From the NCBI RefSeq assembly GCF_002982135.1, contig NZ_CP019981.1, positions 372,001 to 436,000 on the forward strand: 64,000 bases of DNA, given 5' to 3'. This document shows positions 26,688 through 35,088 of the stretch, one piece after another; position 1 is the first letter of the stretch; every line of letters begins with the position of its first letter. Source of the stretch: Pediococcus inopinatus (lineage in GTDB: Bacteria; Bacillota; Bacilli; Lactobacillales; Lactobacillaceae). Below the pieces are notes generated by a model. The model saw nothing but the letters and a program-made list of their open reading frames with translations, did not search any database and was not told where the DNA came from. The position numbers and the translations under genes are program-made.

Positions 26688-28327
26688 ATGAATAAATTTA
26701 AGGTAAACATTCAAGGAATGACCTGTGCGGGTTGTGAAAAACACGTTGAATCAGCACTTGAAAAGATAGGTGCTAAAAATATTGAGTCTAGTTTTCGTCG
26801 TGGTGAAGCAGTATTTGAACTACCCAATGAAATTGAGGTTGAAAGTGCAATAAAGGCGATTGATGAAGCAAATTACAAAGCCAGAGAAATTGAAGAAGTA
26901 TCATCACTAGAAAACGTGGCGTTAAGTAATGAAGACAATTATGACCTTCTTATTATTGGTTCTGGTGCTGCTGCCTTTTCATCGGCAATTAAAGCTATAG
27001 AATACGGTGCAAAAGTTGGAATGATTGAGCGTGGAACGGTTGGGGGAACCTGTGTGAATATTGGCTGTGTTCCGTCAAAAACTCTTCTTAGGGCAGGGGA
27101 AATCAATCATTTATCAAAAGACAACCCGTTTATAGGTTTACAAACATCCGCTGGAGAAGTGGATTTAGCTAGTTTAATCACGCAAAAGGATAAATTGGTG
27201 AGCGAACTTCGGAATCAAAAATATGTGGATTTAATTGATGAATATAATTTTGATTTAATTAAAGGTGAAGCAAAATTCGTTGATGCTAGTACGGTTGAGG
27301 TCAATGGGGCAAAGTTATCTGCAAAACGCTTTTTAATTGCAACAGGTGCATCTCCTTCATTGCCCCAAATTTCAGGACTTGAAGAAATGGACTATTTAAC
27401 TAGTACAACACTTCTTGAGTTAAAGAAAATGCCAAAACGATTAACTGCAATTGGTTCAGGATACATTGGAATGGAGCTTGGACAACTATTTCATCATTTA
27501 GGTTCAGAAATAACGCTTATGCAAAGAAGTGAGCGACTTTTAAAGGAGTATGATCCTGAGATTTCAGAGTCAGTTGAAAAAGCGTTAATTGAACAGGGGA
27601 TAAGCCTTGTCAAAGGGGCAACTTTTGAGCGTGTTGTACAAAGTGGAGAGATAAAAAAGGTTTACGTAACAGTAAATGGCAGTAAAGAAGTTATTGAATC
27701 AGATCAGTTACTTGTTGCCACTGGAAGAAAACCAAATACGGATTCTTAAAATTAAGTGCGGCAGGTGTTGAAACCGGAAAAAATAATGAAATCCTGATCA
27801 ATGATTTTGGTCAAACAAGTAATGAAAAGATTTATGCAGCAGGAGATGTGACGTTAGGACCGCAATTTGTATATGTAGCAGCCTATGAAGGTGGAATTAT
27901 TACTGATAATGCTATCGGTGGGTTAAACAAAAAAATAGATTTATCGGTAGTTCCTGCTGTTACGTTTACGAATCCAACGGTTGCAACGGTTGGTTTAACA
28001 GAAGAACAAGCAAAAGAGAAAGGGTATGATGTGAAGACATCTGTATTACCTTTAGATGCTGTTCCAAGAGCAATTGTAAACCGTGAAACAACCGGTGTAT
28101 TTAAACTAGTAGCAGATGCAGAAACACTAAAAGTATTAGGGGTTCATATTGTATCTGAGAATGCAGGAGATGTCATCTATGCAGCATCATTAGCTGTTAA
28201 ATTTAACTTAACGATAGAAGATTTAACAGAAACCCTAGCACCATATTTAACAATGGCTGAAGGGCTAAAATTAGCTGCACTTACGTTCGATAAAAATGTT
28301 TCGAAATTATCTTGTTGTGCAGTCTAA
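26688..28327 (+). pseudogene. merA: Mercuric reductase gene merA with a single-base frameshift
   Basis: The 5' part (to 27749) encodes an HMA domain ([17 protein letters not shown]), the FAD site ([17 protein letters not shown]), the redox-active disulfide ([20 protein letters not shown]) and an NAD-binding fold. At 27744-27749 the frame hits TAA; one extra T there (TCTTTAAAA instead of TCTTAAAA) would restore a 546-residue protein. That protein continues through [18 protein letters not shown] to the C-terminal Cys pair KLSCCAV that loads Hg(II). MerA reduces Hg(II) to volatile Hg(0). As written the dimerisation domain and the CC pair are lost; a sequencing error in the short T run is possible. 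No merT or merP transporter is present. Confidence 0.92.
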
Positions 28328-28568
28328 GTGAACTTTTTTTACAATTCCCTATTCAAGTGAACCAGCTAATACTGTACTAAAGTGTGCAGTAGTTTAGCAA
28401 AGTCTACAAAAGGATTTCATACACTATTTTGCGATCACCCATTATATAAATGCTTTAAGGGATTTTCTAAGTGCATTTGTGGTCACAAAAATAATTTAAC
28501 ACTGATGATTTCGACATCAAATCTATATTTGATACCTTAACACCGCAGAGTAATAAAGGATGAACAAT

Positions 28569-29891
28569 ATGTCAGACTTATTATCCCTACCAGACATTAA
28601 AACAATAGAATCACCACAAGAAAATGAAACCGATATGATGTTTAAAGTTGAAGCAGTCGGACCACCTGAACGTTGTCCTGAATGTGGTTTTGACAAGTTG
28701 TACAAACACAGTTCAAGAAATCAACTAATTATGGATTTGCCCATTCGTTTAAAGCGAGTGGGCTTACAATTGAACCGTAGACGATACAAGTGTCGTGAAT
28801 GCGGATCTACCTTCTGGGAACGCCTAGTATCTGTAGATGAAAAGCGTAGTATGACCAAAAGGCTTTTAAAGTCTATTCAAGAGCAATCCATGTCTAAGAC
28901 CTTTGTAGAAGTCGCAGAAAGCGTTGGCGTTGACGAGAAAACTATTAGGAACGTTTTTAAGGACTATGTGGCACTCAAAGAACGTGAATACCAGTTTGAA
29001 ACTCCTAAGTGGCTTGGGATAGACGAGATACATATTATCCAAAGACCTCGGCTTGTATTGACTAATATTGAACGCAGGACTATTTATGACATCAAGCCTA
29101 ACCGTAACAAGGAAACAGTCATCCAACGTCTTTCAGAAATTAGTGACAGGACTTATATTGAGTACGTCACAATGGATATGTGGAAGCCCTACAAAGACGC
29201 AGTGAACACTATCCTTCCACACGCTAAAGTGGTCGTAGATAAGTTTCATGTAGTTAGAATGGCTAATCAAGCCTTAGATAACGTCAGAAAGTCTTTGAAA
29301 GCTCATATGAGCCAAAAAGAAAGACGTACCCTTATGCGTGAAAGGTTTATCCTTCTAAAGCGTAAACACGATCTAAATGAACGTGAATCATTCCTCTTAG
29401 AGACTTGGTTAGGTAATCTTCCTGCCTTAAAAGAAGCCTATGAACTCAAAGAAGAGTTTTACTGGATATGGGATACTCCTGATTCAGATGAAGGTCGTCT
29501 TCGTTATAGTCAATGGAGACACCGTTGTATGTCCAGTAACTCTAAAGATGCATATAAAGACCTCGTGAGAGCCGTAGACAACTGGCATGTCGAAATATTC
29601 AACTACTTTGATAAAAGGCTCACTAACGCTTATACGGAGTCAATTAACAGCATTATTAGGCAGGTAGAGCGAATGGGTAGAGGTTACTCGTTTGATGCCT
29701 TACGAGCCAAAATCCTTTTCAATGAGAAGCTCCATAAAAAGCGTAAGCCACGATTTAATTCAAGTGCTTTCAATAAAGCTATGTTACACGATAATTTCAA
29801 TTGGTATGAAGTGAATGATCATAACATTACAGACAACTTTGGTGTCGATTTTTCCACACTTATTAAGAATTTGGAGAAGGGTGATTTATAA
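28569..29891 (+). CDS. ISL3-family transposase
   Basis: The protein has 440 residues from ATG 28569, which fits the AAAGGA site better than ATG 28560. An N-terminal zinc-finger (CPECGFDKLY, KCRECGSTFW) is followed by an HTH and the DDE domain (WLGIDEIHI, VTMDMWKPYKDAV, YTESINSIIRQVERMGRGY). Full length for the family and apparently intact. Confidence 0.93.
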   Translation: MSDLLSLPDIKTIESPQENETDMMFKVEAVGPPERCPECGFDKLYKHSSRNQLIMDLPIRLKRVGLQLNRRRYKCRECGSTFWERLVSVDEKRSMTKRLLKSIQEQSMSKTFVEVAESVGVDEKTIRNVFKDYVALKEREYQFETPKWLGIDEIHIIQRPRLVLTNIERRTIYDIKPNRNKETVIQRLSEISDRTYIEYVTMDMWKPYKDAVNTILPHAKVVVDKFHVVRMANQALDNVRKSLKAHMSQKERRTLMRERFILLKRKHDLNERESFLLETWLGNLPALKEAYELKEEFYWIWDTPDSDEGRLRYSQWRHRCMSSNSKDAYKDLVRAVDNWHVEIFNYFDKRLTNAYTESINSIIRQVERMGRGYSFDALRAKILFNEKLHKKRKPRFNSSAFNKAMLHDNFNWYEVNDHNITDNFGVDFSTLIKNLEKGDL

Positions 29892-29929
29892 GCCCTTTTC
29901 CACCATAAAATCCGAATACCCTTTTTTTT

Positions 29930-30114
29930 ATTACTTTTTTATCAATAGAAATTTCAGCATAGATAATTGGTTTAGTATTATTATCGGCTGCTGCGGCCAA
30001 TTGTTGCTTTTGAGAATATCCAAATATGGCTAATGGTATAAAGGAAACTATTAATAATATGAGAAAAATTATATAATCCCAAGGACGCACTTGTTTTTTT
30101 AGATTTTTAAACAT
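29930..30114 (-). pseudogene. N-terminal part of the broken NusG-domain-II protein gene
   Basis: From ATG 30114 the frame encodes KKQVRPWDYIIFLILLIVSF and a second hydrophobic part, then IIYAEISIDKKVI, the usual N-terminal membrane anchor and first strand of NusG-II proteins. After that it runs into the ISL3 end and stops at 29863. The C-terminal half is at 25798-26091. The gene follows the NlpC/P60 gene after 18 bases on the same strand. Confidence 0.72.
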
Positions 30115-30132
30115 TTTTATTTATCGACATAA

Positions 30133-31269
30133 TTAAAAGACACGAACTGCGAATGAGGGAGAAAAATAACTATTGATCGTGCGAATTCCAACTGAATCAC
30201 TAGGTTTTGGTGAATCTATATATTGATTATTACCAATATAAATAGCGTCATGGTAGCTGGCACCAGGTTCTCCCCAGAAAAGAATATCACCTGGTTGCAG
30301 ATTATCTAGACTAACTTTAGTACCAGCACTTTCCTGAGCAACGGTGTAACCGCCAACTTCTTTCCCTGCTTGGCGAAACGCATAGCCAACTAGGCCAGAA
30401 CAATCGAATCCGCTTGGTGTTTTTCCACCCCACACATAAGGAACACCAATTTGTGCTTCTGCTGCATTAATAATATTTTCTATAGTAGATTGTGAGGCAG
30501 CGTTTGTGTTAGTAGTTTTTTGTGCTCCTGTATTAGCAGCAGCCGAACTTTGATTGTTGACCGATTGTTCTTGCGGTAGAGCCGATTTAGTTGTTTGCAT
30601 AATATTTGAACTAGTTGAACTTTGTGCAGCTGTAGTGGGGGCAATCGTATCATCGCTTGAATCATTGGTACCAACTGTTTCAGAAGTAGCGCTTTGTTGC
30701 GGAGCTGATAATTGTTTTGTTTGAGAATTAATATAGTAAGGGGTTCCATTGTTATCAGACGCTAAGTATGTTTCTGGTACCCATCCTTGATCAATTCGGA
30801 ACCAAGTCACACCATTTATTTCTTGCTGCCCTTGAATAGTTATGGCAGTACCATAAGATAAGTATTCTCCAGTCGGCGTAGTACCAGCTGAATCAGTCCA
30901 AATAGTGATTGCGGCATCTTTTAAGTTTGCAACTACCGTTTTGGTTGTGGCTGTTGCCGTGGGTGTAACCGTAGTTTCCTGAGCCATTTTTAAATATGTT
31001 TCTGGTACCCATTGATTTTCTGCTAATTGATACCAGTTTACTTTGTTAACACTTTTTTTAACATCAAGGGTAACTTTTGAATTAGGAGCTAAATAACTAA
31101 TTGGCTTACTAGAATAGCTTGGACTACTCCAAACTGTAGTAGCACCGATTTGATAGGAAACTGTAGCTTGAGTTGTAGCTGCCTCAGCTGGTTTTCCTGT
31201 GAAAAGTACAATACCAGTTAATGATAGTGCTGTAACTAAAATAGGTGTATTTTTTTTCATTAATTTCAA
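30133..31269 (-). CDS. Secreted NlpC/P60 endopeptidase with SH3-like repeats
   Basis: The protein has about 378 residues. A signal peptide (LVTALSLTGIVLFTGKPAEA) is followed by two or more SH3-like wall-binding repeats (ENQWVPETYLKMA and DQGWVPETYLASD), a Ser/Thr/Gln-rich linker and a C-terminal NlpC/P60 domain with catalytic Cys in FDCSGLVGYAFRQAG and His in SYHDAIYIGN. It should cleave peptidoglycan stem peptides. The start is probably TTG 31269, 7 bases after GGAGGA, rather than the upstream TTG 31284 or ATG 31260. This may be the element's original cargo or a host gene captured with it. Confidence 0.85.
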   Translation of the reverse strand: MKLMKKNTPILVTALSLTGIVLFTGKPAEAATTQATVSYQIGATTVWSSPSYSSKPISYLAPNSKVTLDVKKSVNKVNWYQLAENQWVPETYLKMAQETTVTPTATATTKTVVANLKDAAITIWTDSAGTTPTGEYLSYGTAITIQGQQEINGVTWFRIDQGWVPETYLASDNNGTPYYINSQTKQLSAPQQSATSETVGTNDSSDDTIAPTTAAQSSTSSNIMQTTKSALPQEQSVNNQSSAAANTGAQKTTNTNAASQSTIENIINAAEAQIGVPYVWGGKTPSGFDCSGLVGYAFRQAGKEVGGYTVAQESAGTKVSLDNLQPGDILFWGEPGASYHDAIYIGNNQYIDSPKPSDSVGIRTINSYFSPSFAVRVF

Positions 31270-31378
31270 CTTTATGTCCTCCAATTATGCAATATACTTC
31301 ATTTAAACAATTTAATGTGTAATAAATATGGAGAAATATACAAAAAAGGAGTGCTTGAGATAAGCACTCAAAATTGAA

Positions 31379-31675
31379 TTATTTGATGTCAACTACGCCG
31401 ATAAATTCAACATCACTTATTGCGGTTAAATAAAAACTATCGGTTGATTCTAACACAGCAACTTGACCGCTTTGAATAGTATATTCCTGATCTGGTGTGG
31501 TTAACTTTACCTTTCCTTTCAAAGGAATAAGAACTATATTTCCAGGTACTGGATGAAATTCGCCATTATTTGTCACGGTATTTTTCTTTAATTTACGATG
31601 ACCAATCCGTCTTGGACCACTTTCATAAAGATGTTCATGAACTTCATTGTCATGACTGCCAGTTAATATTTGCAT
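31379..31675 (-). CDS. Small single-domain cupin-like protein
   Basis: The 98-residue protein has a beta-rich cupin pattern: HPVPGNIVLIPLKGKVKLTT, then IQSGQVAVLESTDSFYLTAI. Several His are near the N terminus (GSHDNEVHEHLYE), but the full cupin metal motif is not evident. It follows the DUF2933-like gene after 14 bases and has an AGGAGGT-type ribosome binding site. Function unknown. Confidence 0.6.
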   Translation of the reverse strand: MQILTGSHDNEVHEHLYESGPRRIGHRKLKKNTVTNNGEFHPVPGNIVLIPLKGKVKLTTPDQEYTIQSGQVAVLESTDSFYLTAISDVEFIGVVDIK

Positions 31676-31689
31676 ATAATACCTCCAAG

Positions 31690-31857
31690 CTAATTGACTT
31701 TTTTACGTGGTTTTTCAGTGTTGCTGGAATCTTGTTGGGTATGATTTCCGCAGCCATTCATACTACCAGAATTCCCATGCATCATACCTTTATGCATAAA
31801 TAGCATCATGAGTGGATGTGCTAAAAGAATAAGAGCTATTAGAATCCATTGTGACAT
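31690..31857 (-). CDS. DUF2933-like small Met/His-rich membrane protein
   Basis: The 55-residue protein has one membrane helix (WILIALILLAHPLMMLFMHK) followed by a Met/His/Cys-containing stretch (GMMHGNSGSMNGCGNH) and a charged tail, as in DUF2933 proteins often seen near copper genes. ATG 31857 has AAAGGAAG upstream; the longer frame to 31914 is rejected. The motif could bind copper, which is inference. Confidence 0.65.
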   Translation of the reverse strand: MSQWILIALILLAHPLMMLFMHKGMMHGNSGSMNGCGNHTQQDSSNTEKPRKKVN

Positions 31858-32149
31858 AACTTCACTTCCTTTCGTTTTTGATTCTAGAATAAGTATAAAA
31901 TAGAAGTGTGTCATTTCTATGTTGCAGTGGGTTTATTCATAATTAAAATCTAGAGCGCAAACCGATATTACTGAACACCGCAAGAGAATAAAAACGAACA
32001 CGAATTTTATCACCAATATCAGGCATTACGCAAGTATATTTATTCAACATGAGCAGAAGAAGACGATAAACTCGATGCTAAGTAATCATGACAACTAAAG
32101 ACTGTAAATATAAAATAAATTAATTGTTATTTAAAGCATATTATGTATT

Positions 32150-32179
32150 CACGGCATTCATTTGGACGCCGTGGTTTTT
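32150..32179 (+). terminator. Hairpin between DUF2933 and tcpC genes
   Basis: A 6-bp stem (CACGGC / GCCGTG) with a 12-base loop is followed by GTTTTTA on the plus strand. It lies directly after the tcpC stop (minus strand), where it may act as a weak bidirectional terminator. Confidence 0.4.
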
Positions 32180-32180
32180 A

Positions 32181-33455
32181 CTATAAACCAGACTTAATTG
32201 TCCAGTTTGAACCTGCTTTTTCTAAAATAAGAGAGTACTGTGAATATTGGGTCATATCGGTTTCACTATCGAGGAACTTGACGGTCGCGTCAACTCGAAT
32301 GTTGTCGCCTTGACGATGGAAGGTGGGATTGACCAGTTCCGCAAAACGGTAGTCTTTATTTAGTGGTTTTGTCCCTCCATCGACATAATATTTCAGTTCA
32401 TTGGTGGTGCCGCTAGGATAAAGGGTGAAGAAAGTCGTTAGAAATTTAGTGATGCTACTGGTGGTTTCGGCATCAATTGAACTATCTGTTTGAAGCTGTT
32501 TTTCTGTTGCTTTGGCCTTAGACGGAGCTGCCGCAATCGTTGGATTAGTCACAATCACCATGTCACCATCTTTATTTTTCATAACATTCAATGAGTAGGT
32601 GGACTCGATTGCTTTTGCGGCGTCTTCTTTTTGACTGTTTTTGATCTGCTGATTAACGGTGAATAAGACTTCATTGACTTGATTCTTTTTAGCCTCAACT
32701 TTCCAAATTCGAATATCAGACACAGTGGAAGTTGTCGGAATATCTGAACGCAAAGCATCGGCATTCAGGGTCACCAATCCATTTAACATAAATTTACTAA
32801 GATCTTTTTGTCGGTTTTCTAATTTTTCCTGGTTAGGTTCCCATGTGTAATAGACTTTGGCAAAGTCGGTGATGAATGCTTCAATCGCGTTGGTATCAGT
32901 CAACTTAACTTTCACTACTTCACGTTCATGGACTGTGTGTTTATTGATGGCAGTGAAATTCTTGTACACGCCAAAACTCACACTAGCGATCAAGATCAAC
33001 CAACAGAACCAAGTAGTTTTTCGCCGGATGCCAACGCGAGGTTGTTTTAACTTGCGGGTTTTTTTTTCTTTCATCGGTTTTGGTTGGCGCTTTGGTGGTC
33101 GTTGTCGTTTGACTTTTTTACGCGGCCGCTTGGGACGGGCTTTCTTATGTGAAGCGATCTGATGCTTGGCTGGACGTTCGTTGTATTCATACTGTAGATC
33201 GTGTTCACTTTCTCGATCATAGGATGACCGTGGTTCACGTTGTTGTTCAAAGTCGTGGGGTGGGTAACGCTCATCGCGATAATCATCTGGTGGTCGGCGA
33301 TAGTTGCGTTCGTCCCGTTCCTGTATTCGCTGCGGTGGTCGATCCTCATAATCTTCATGATACTGTGGTCGCGGGCGTTCCGCATAGCGATGATCACGGG
33401 GATCTTCGTAGTCGTCGTACTCATAGTCGTAGTCTTCATAATCTTGACGGGCCAT
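32181..33455 (-). CDS. TcpC-family conjugal transfer protein (Orf13 homologue)
   Basis: The protein has 424 residues from ATG 33455 (AAGGAGGA upstream). A very acidic/basic, Tyr/Arg/Pro-rich cytoplasmic N-terminal tail of about 140 residues precedes one membrane helix (TTWFCWLILIASVSFGVYK). A C-terminal extracellular region with two NTF2-like TcpC domains follows (YYTWEPNQEKLENR; KFLTTFFTLYPSGTTNELKY). TcpC is a bitopic part of the Gram-positive type IV secretion channel, equivalent to VirB8. The long charged tail is longer than in Tn916 Orf13. Confidence 0.85.
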   Translation of the reverse strand: MARQDYEDYDYEYDDYEDPRDHRYAERPRPQYHEDYEDRPPQRIQERDERNYRRPPDDYRDERYPPHDFEQQREPRSSYDRESEHDLQYEYNERPAKHQIASHKKARPKRPRKKVKRQRPPKRQPKPMKEKKTRKLKQPRVGIRRKTTWFCWLILIASVSFGVYKNFTAINKHTVHEREVVKVKLTDTNAIEAFITDFAKVYYTWEPNQEKLENRQKDLSKFMLNGLVTLNADALRSDIPTTSTVSDIRIWKVEAKKNQVNEVLFTVNQQIKNSQKEDAAKAIESTYSLNVMKNKDGDMVIVTNPTIAAAPSKAKATEKQLQTDSSIDAETTSSITKFLTTFFTLYPSGTTNELKYYVDGGTKPLNKDYRFAELVNPTFHRQGDNIRVDATVKFLDSETDMTQYSQYSLILEKAGSNWTIKSGL

Positions 33456-33481
33456 GGATTGTTCCTCCTTGTGGATCAGAT

Positions 33482-34078
33482 TTACCATTTAAGTTTAGTG
33501 GCGAGATTAGCTACACTATTTTGTTGCAAGATGGCAAGGTGATTATTTTTTTGATAGTTGTGGTCCAGTTCATAACACTGATAAAATTTGGGATAGTCAT
33601 TGCGAAAGCGGTCAAATAACTGGCGTAGACGGACTTGGGTGTAGCCGCGATAGTCTAGTTCACTATAAAGATCGTATTTGTCATCGTTGGTGAAAAATTC
33701 TTCGGCAAGGTGTAGTTCTCGATCTAAAATGTATTGGCGGTCTTCCTCACGAAACTTAGTATTGCCTAACCACTCTTTGACGTTTTGTTCATGTTCTAAA
33801 GCTAAACGGAACTCACGACGTTTACCAAATTCAAATTGCGGCAGTTCGGCGACAAAGTAATCAATCGCTTTGACTAGATCATTAACATTCGGTTCATGTT
33901 GTTCAAAAAACTTGATGCGTTCCCATTCGGCTGAAGCGTGATCGAGTTGTTTGTTACGTAATAAGCGATTATCGCCGTAATTCAAATCAATCCGACTTTC
34001 AACCAAAGTATGATCAATAGCGTTAGTTAACAGGTCCATCCAGTGGTCGTAGCTATAGCCGTTCTCACTTAAGGTCAT
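33482..34078 (-). CDS. Conserved-looking cytoplasmic protein in the transfer operon, function unknown
   Basis: The 198-residue soluble protein is rich in Asp, Glu, Tyr and Arg, predicted mostly helical. No membrane segment or catalytic motif is seen. It lies between cwlT and tcpC, where Tn916 has no equivalent gene. ATG 34078 has GAGGTGAT upstream. Its 3' end lies 26 bases before tcpC. Not recognised. Confidence 0.65.
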   Translation of the reverse strand: MTLSENGYSYDHWMDLLTNAIDHTLVESRIDLNYGDNRLLRNKQLDHASAEWERIKFFEQHEPNVNDLVKAIDYFVAELPQFEFGKRREFRLALEHEQNVKEWLGNTKFREEDRQYILDRELHLAEEFFTNDDKYDLYSELDYRGYTQVRLRQLFDRFRNDYPKFYQCYELDHNYQKNNHLAILQQNSVANLATKLKW

Positions 34079-34089
34079 GGATAATCACC

Positions 34090-35088
34090 TCATTTCTTGA
34101 TGCGACCAGCACCAACAAGGTGTGCTTGCCAGTAGGCGGTATTTAAGTTAGCGTAGCCAAGGGGATCGCCAGCATTATACATGCGCATATTACCGACATA
34201 GATGCCAACGTGGGTAATGTAATCTGAAGTTGCGTAAGTGCCTTTGAAAAATACTAAGTCACCGGCCTTGGAGTTTTTGATACTGATATGTTGGGTCACA
34301 TTATATTGCGCTTGGGCGGTACGCGGGAGCTTAATACCAGCCTTGGCGTAAGCCCAACTGGTTAACCCAGAACAATCAAAACCTGTGGTTGGCGTTGAGC
34401 CGCCAAAAACATAGGGCGTGCCTTGGTATTTAAGTGCTTCGGTCATTATGGCTTTGACCGTTTTATCACTGAAGTTAGCCACAGTCGGGCTAAGATATTG
34501 GCTGACTAAACTTACATAGAACATATTGCCATAAGCGTAGCGCCAACCTTCATCAGAAACTGGATTGGTGTAAGTGACTTTTTTGCCGCCGGCCTTTTCT
34601 TTAGCGAAATCACTGGCTATTTGTAGCGAATATTTCTTACCATGCGTAGCCACATAATTAATAAAAGCGCCACCGAAGTTGTAACTTTGAATAGCTGTAT
34701 TTAAATCAGTTTTGGTTGTTTTCATGGATTTGATTAAACTAGCAAAGTATTTCACGCCTTGTTTGATCGAAGCATCCGGCGATAAACTACTGGGAGCTTG
34801 GCCCAGTGATTCACTAGACTGCATGACATCGCTACCTTTACCGCCAGATTCAACTTGCATAATCGCGAGAATCACGGTTACTTGATCAGGAATACCAAAC
34901 TCCTTGCAATATTTTTCAACGGTACTTTTGTACTTGAGTACTTCTGCGGAAAGGTTCATCGAATCAACCACTAACTCAGTAGAATCGCTACTATCATCGT
35001 CATCAGCTGTCATTGCCACTGAAAAGAACAACAAGCTAATGAGTATGATCGGCAAAACGGCTAGGCCTAACCATTTCTTATTCATCAT
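34090..35088 (-). CDS. Bifunctional lysozyme-like/NlpC-P60 wall hydrolase (Orf14/CwlT homologue)
   Basis: The protein has 332 residues. One N-terminal membrane helix (LAVLPIILISLLFFSVAM) is followed by a bacteriophage-T4/SLT lysozyme-like domain (ILAIMQVESGGKGSDVMQSS, IQSYNFGGAFINYV) and an NlpC/P60 domain with Cys in FDCSGLTSWAYAKAGI and His in THVGIYVGN. Tn916 Orf14 and ICEBs1 CwlT have the same two enzymatic domains and open the wall for the mating channel. ATG 35088 overlaps the end of the 35078 gene. Confidence 0.9.
   Translation of the reverse strand: MMNKKWLGLAVLPIILISLLFFSVAMTADDDDSSDSTELVVDSMNLSAEVLKYKSTVEKYCKEFGIPDQVTVILAIMQVESGGKGSDVMQSSESLGQAPSSLSPDASIKQGVKYFASLIKSMKTTKTDLNTAIQSYNFGGAFINYVATHGKKYSLQIASDFAKEKAGGKKVTYTNPVSDEGWRYAYGNMFYVSLVSQYLSPTVANFSDKTVKAIMTEALKYQGTPYVFGGSTPTTGFDCSGLTSWAYAKAGIKLPRTAQAQYNVTQHISIKNSKAGDLVFFKGTYATSDYITHVGIYVGNMRMYNAGDPLGYANLNTAYWQAHLVGAGRIKK

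Larger units (their letters stand above)
26080..29941 (+). mobile_element. Mercury unit with ISL3-family transposase inserted in a NusG-II gene
   Basis: merR, merA and an ISL3 transposase lie between two copies of ATTACTTTTTTA (26080-26091 and 29930-29941). Just inside are inverted sequences sharing TCGGATTTT (26119-26127 and, reversed, 29907-29915). A similar end (GGGATTTTCTAAGTG, about 28459) lies left of the transposase, so the IS proper is probably about 28.45-29.92 kb and the mer genes have a related end on their far side. The two halves of a NusG-II gene flank the unit. ISL3 elements normally make 8-bp duplications, so the 12-bp repeat and its distance from the inverted repeats are not fully explained. 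Confidence 0.65.

Noticed and set aside
33149..33619. Long plus-strand ORF of 156 codons opposite tcpC
   Set aside because: It is the complement of the Tyr/Arg/Asp-rich tcpC tail; the composition (His, Val, Asp runs) is a shadow and it has no ribosome binding site.
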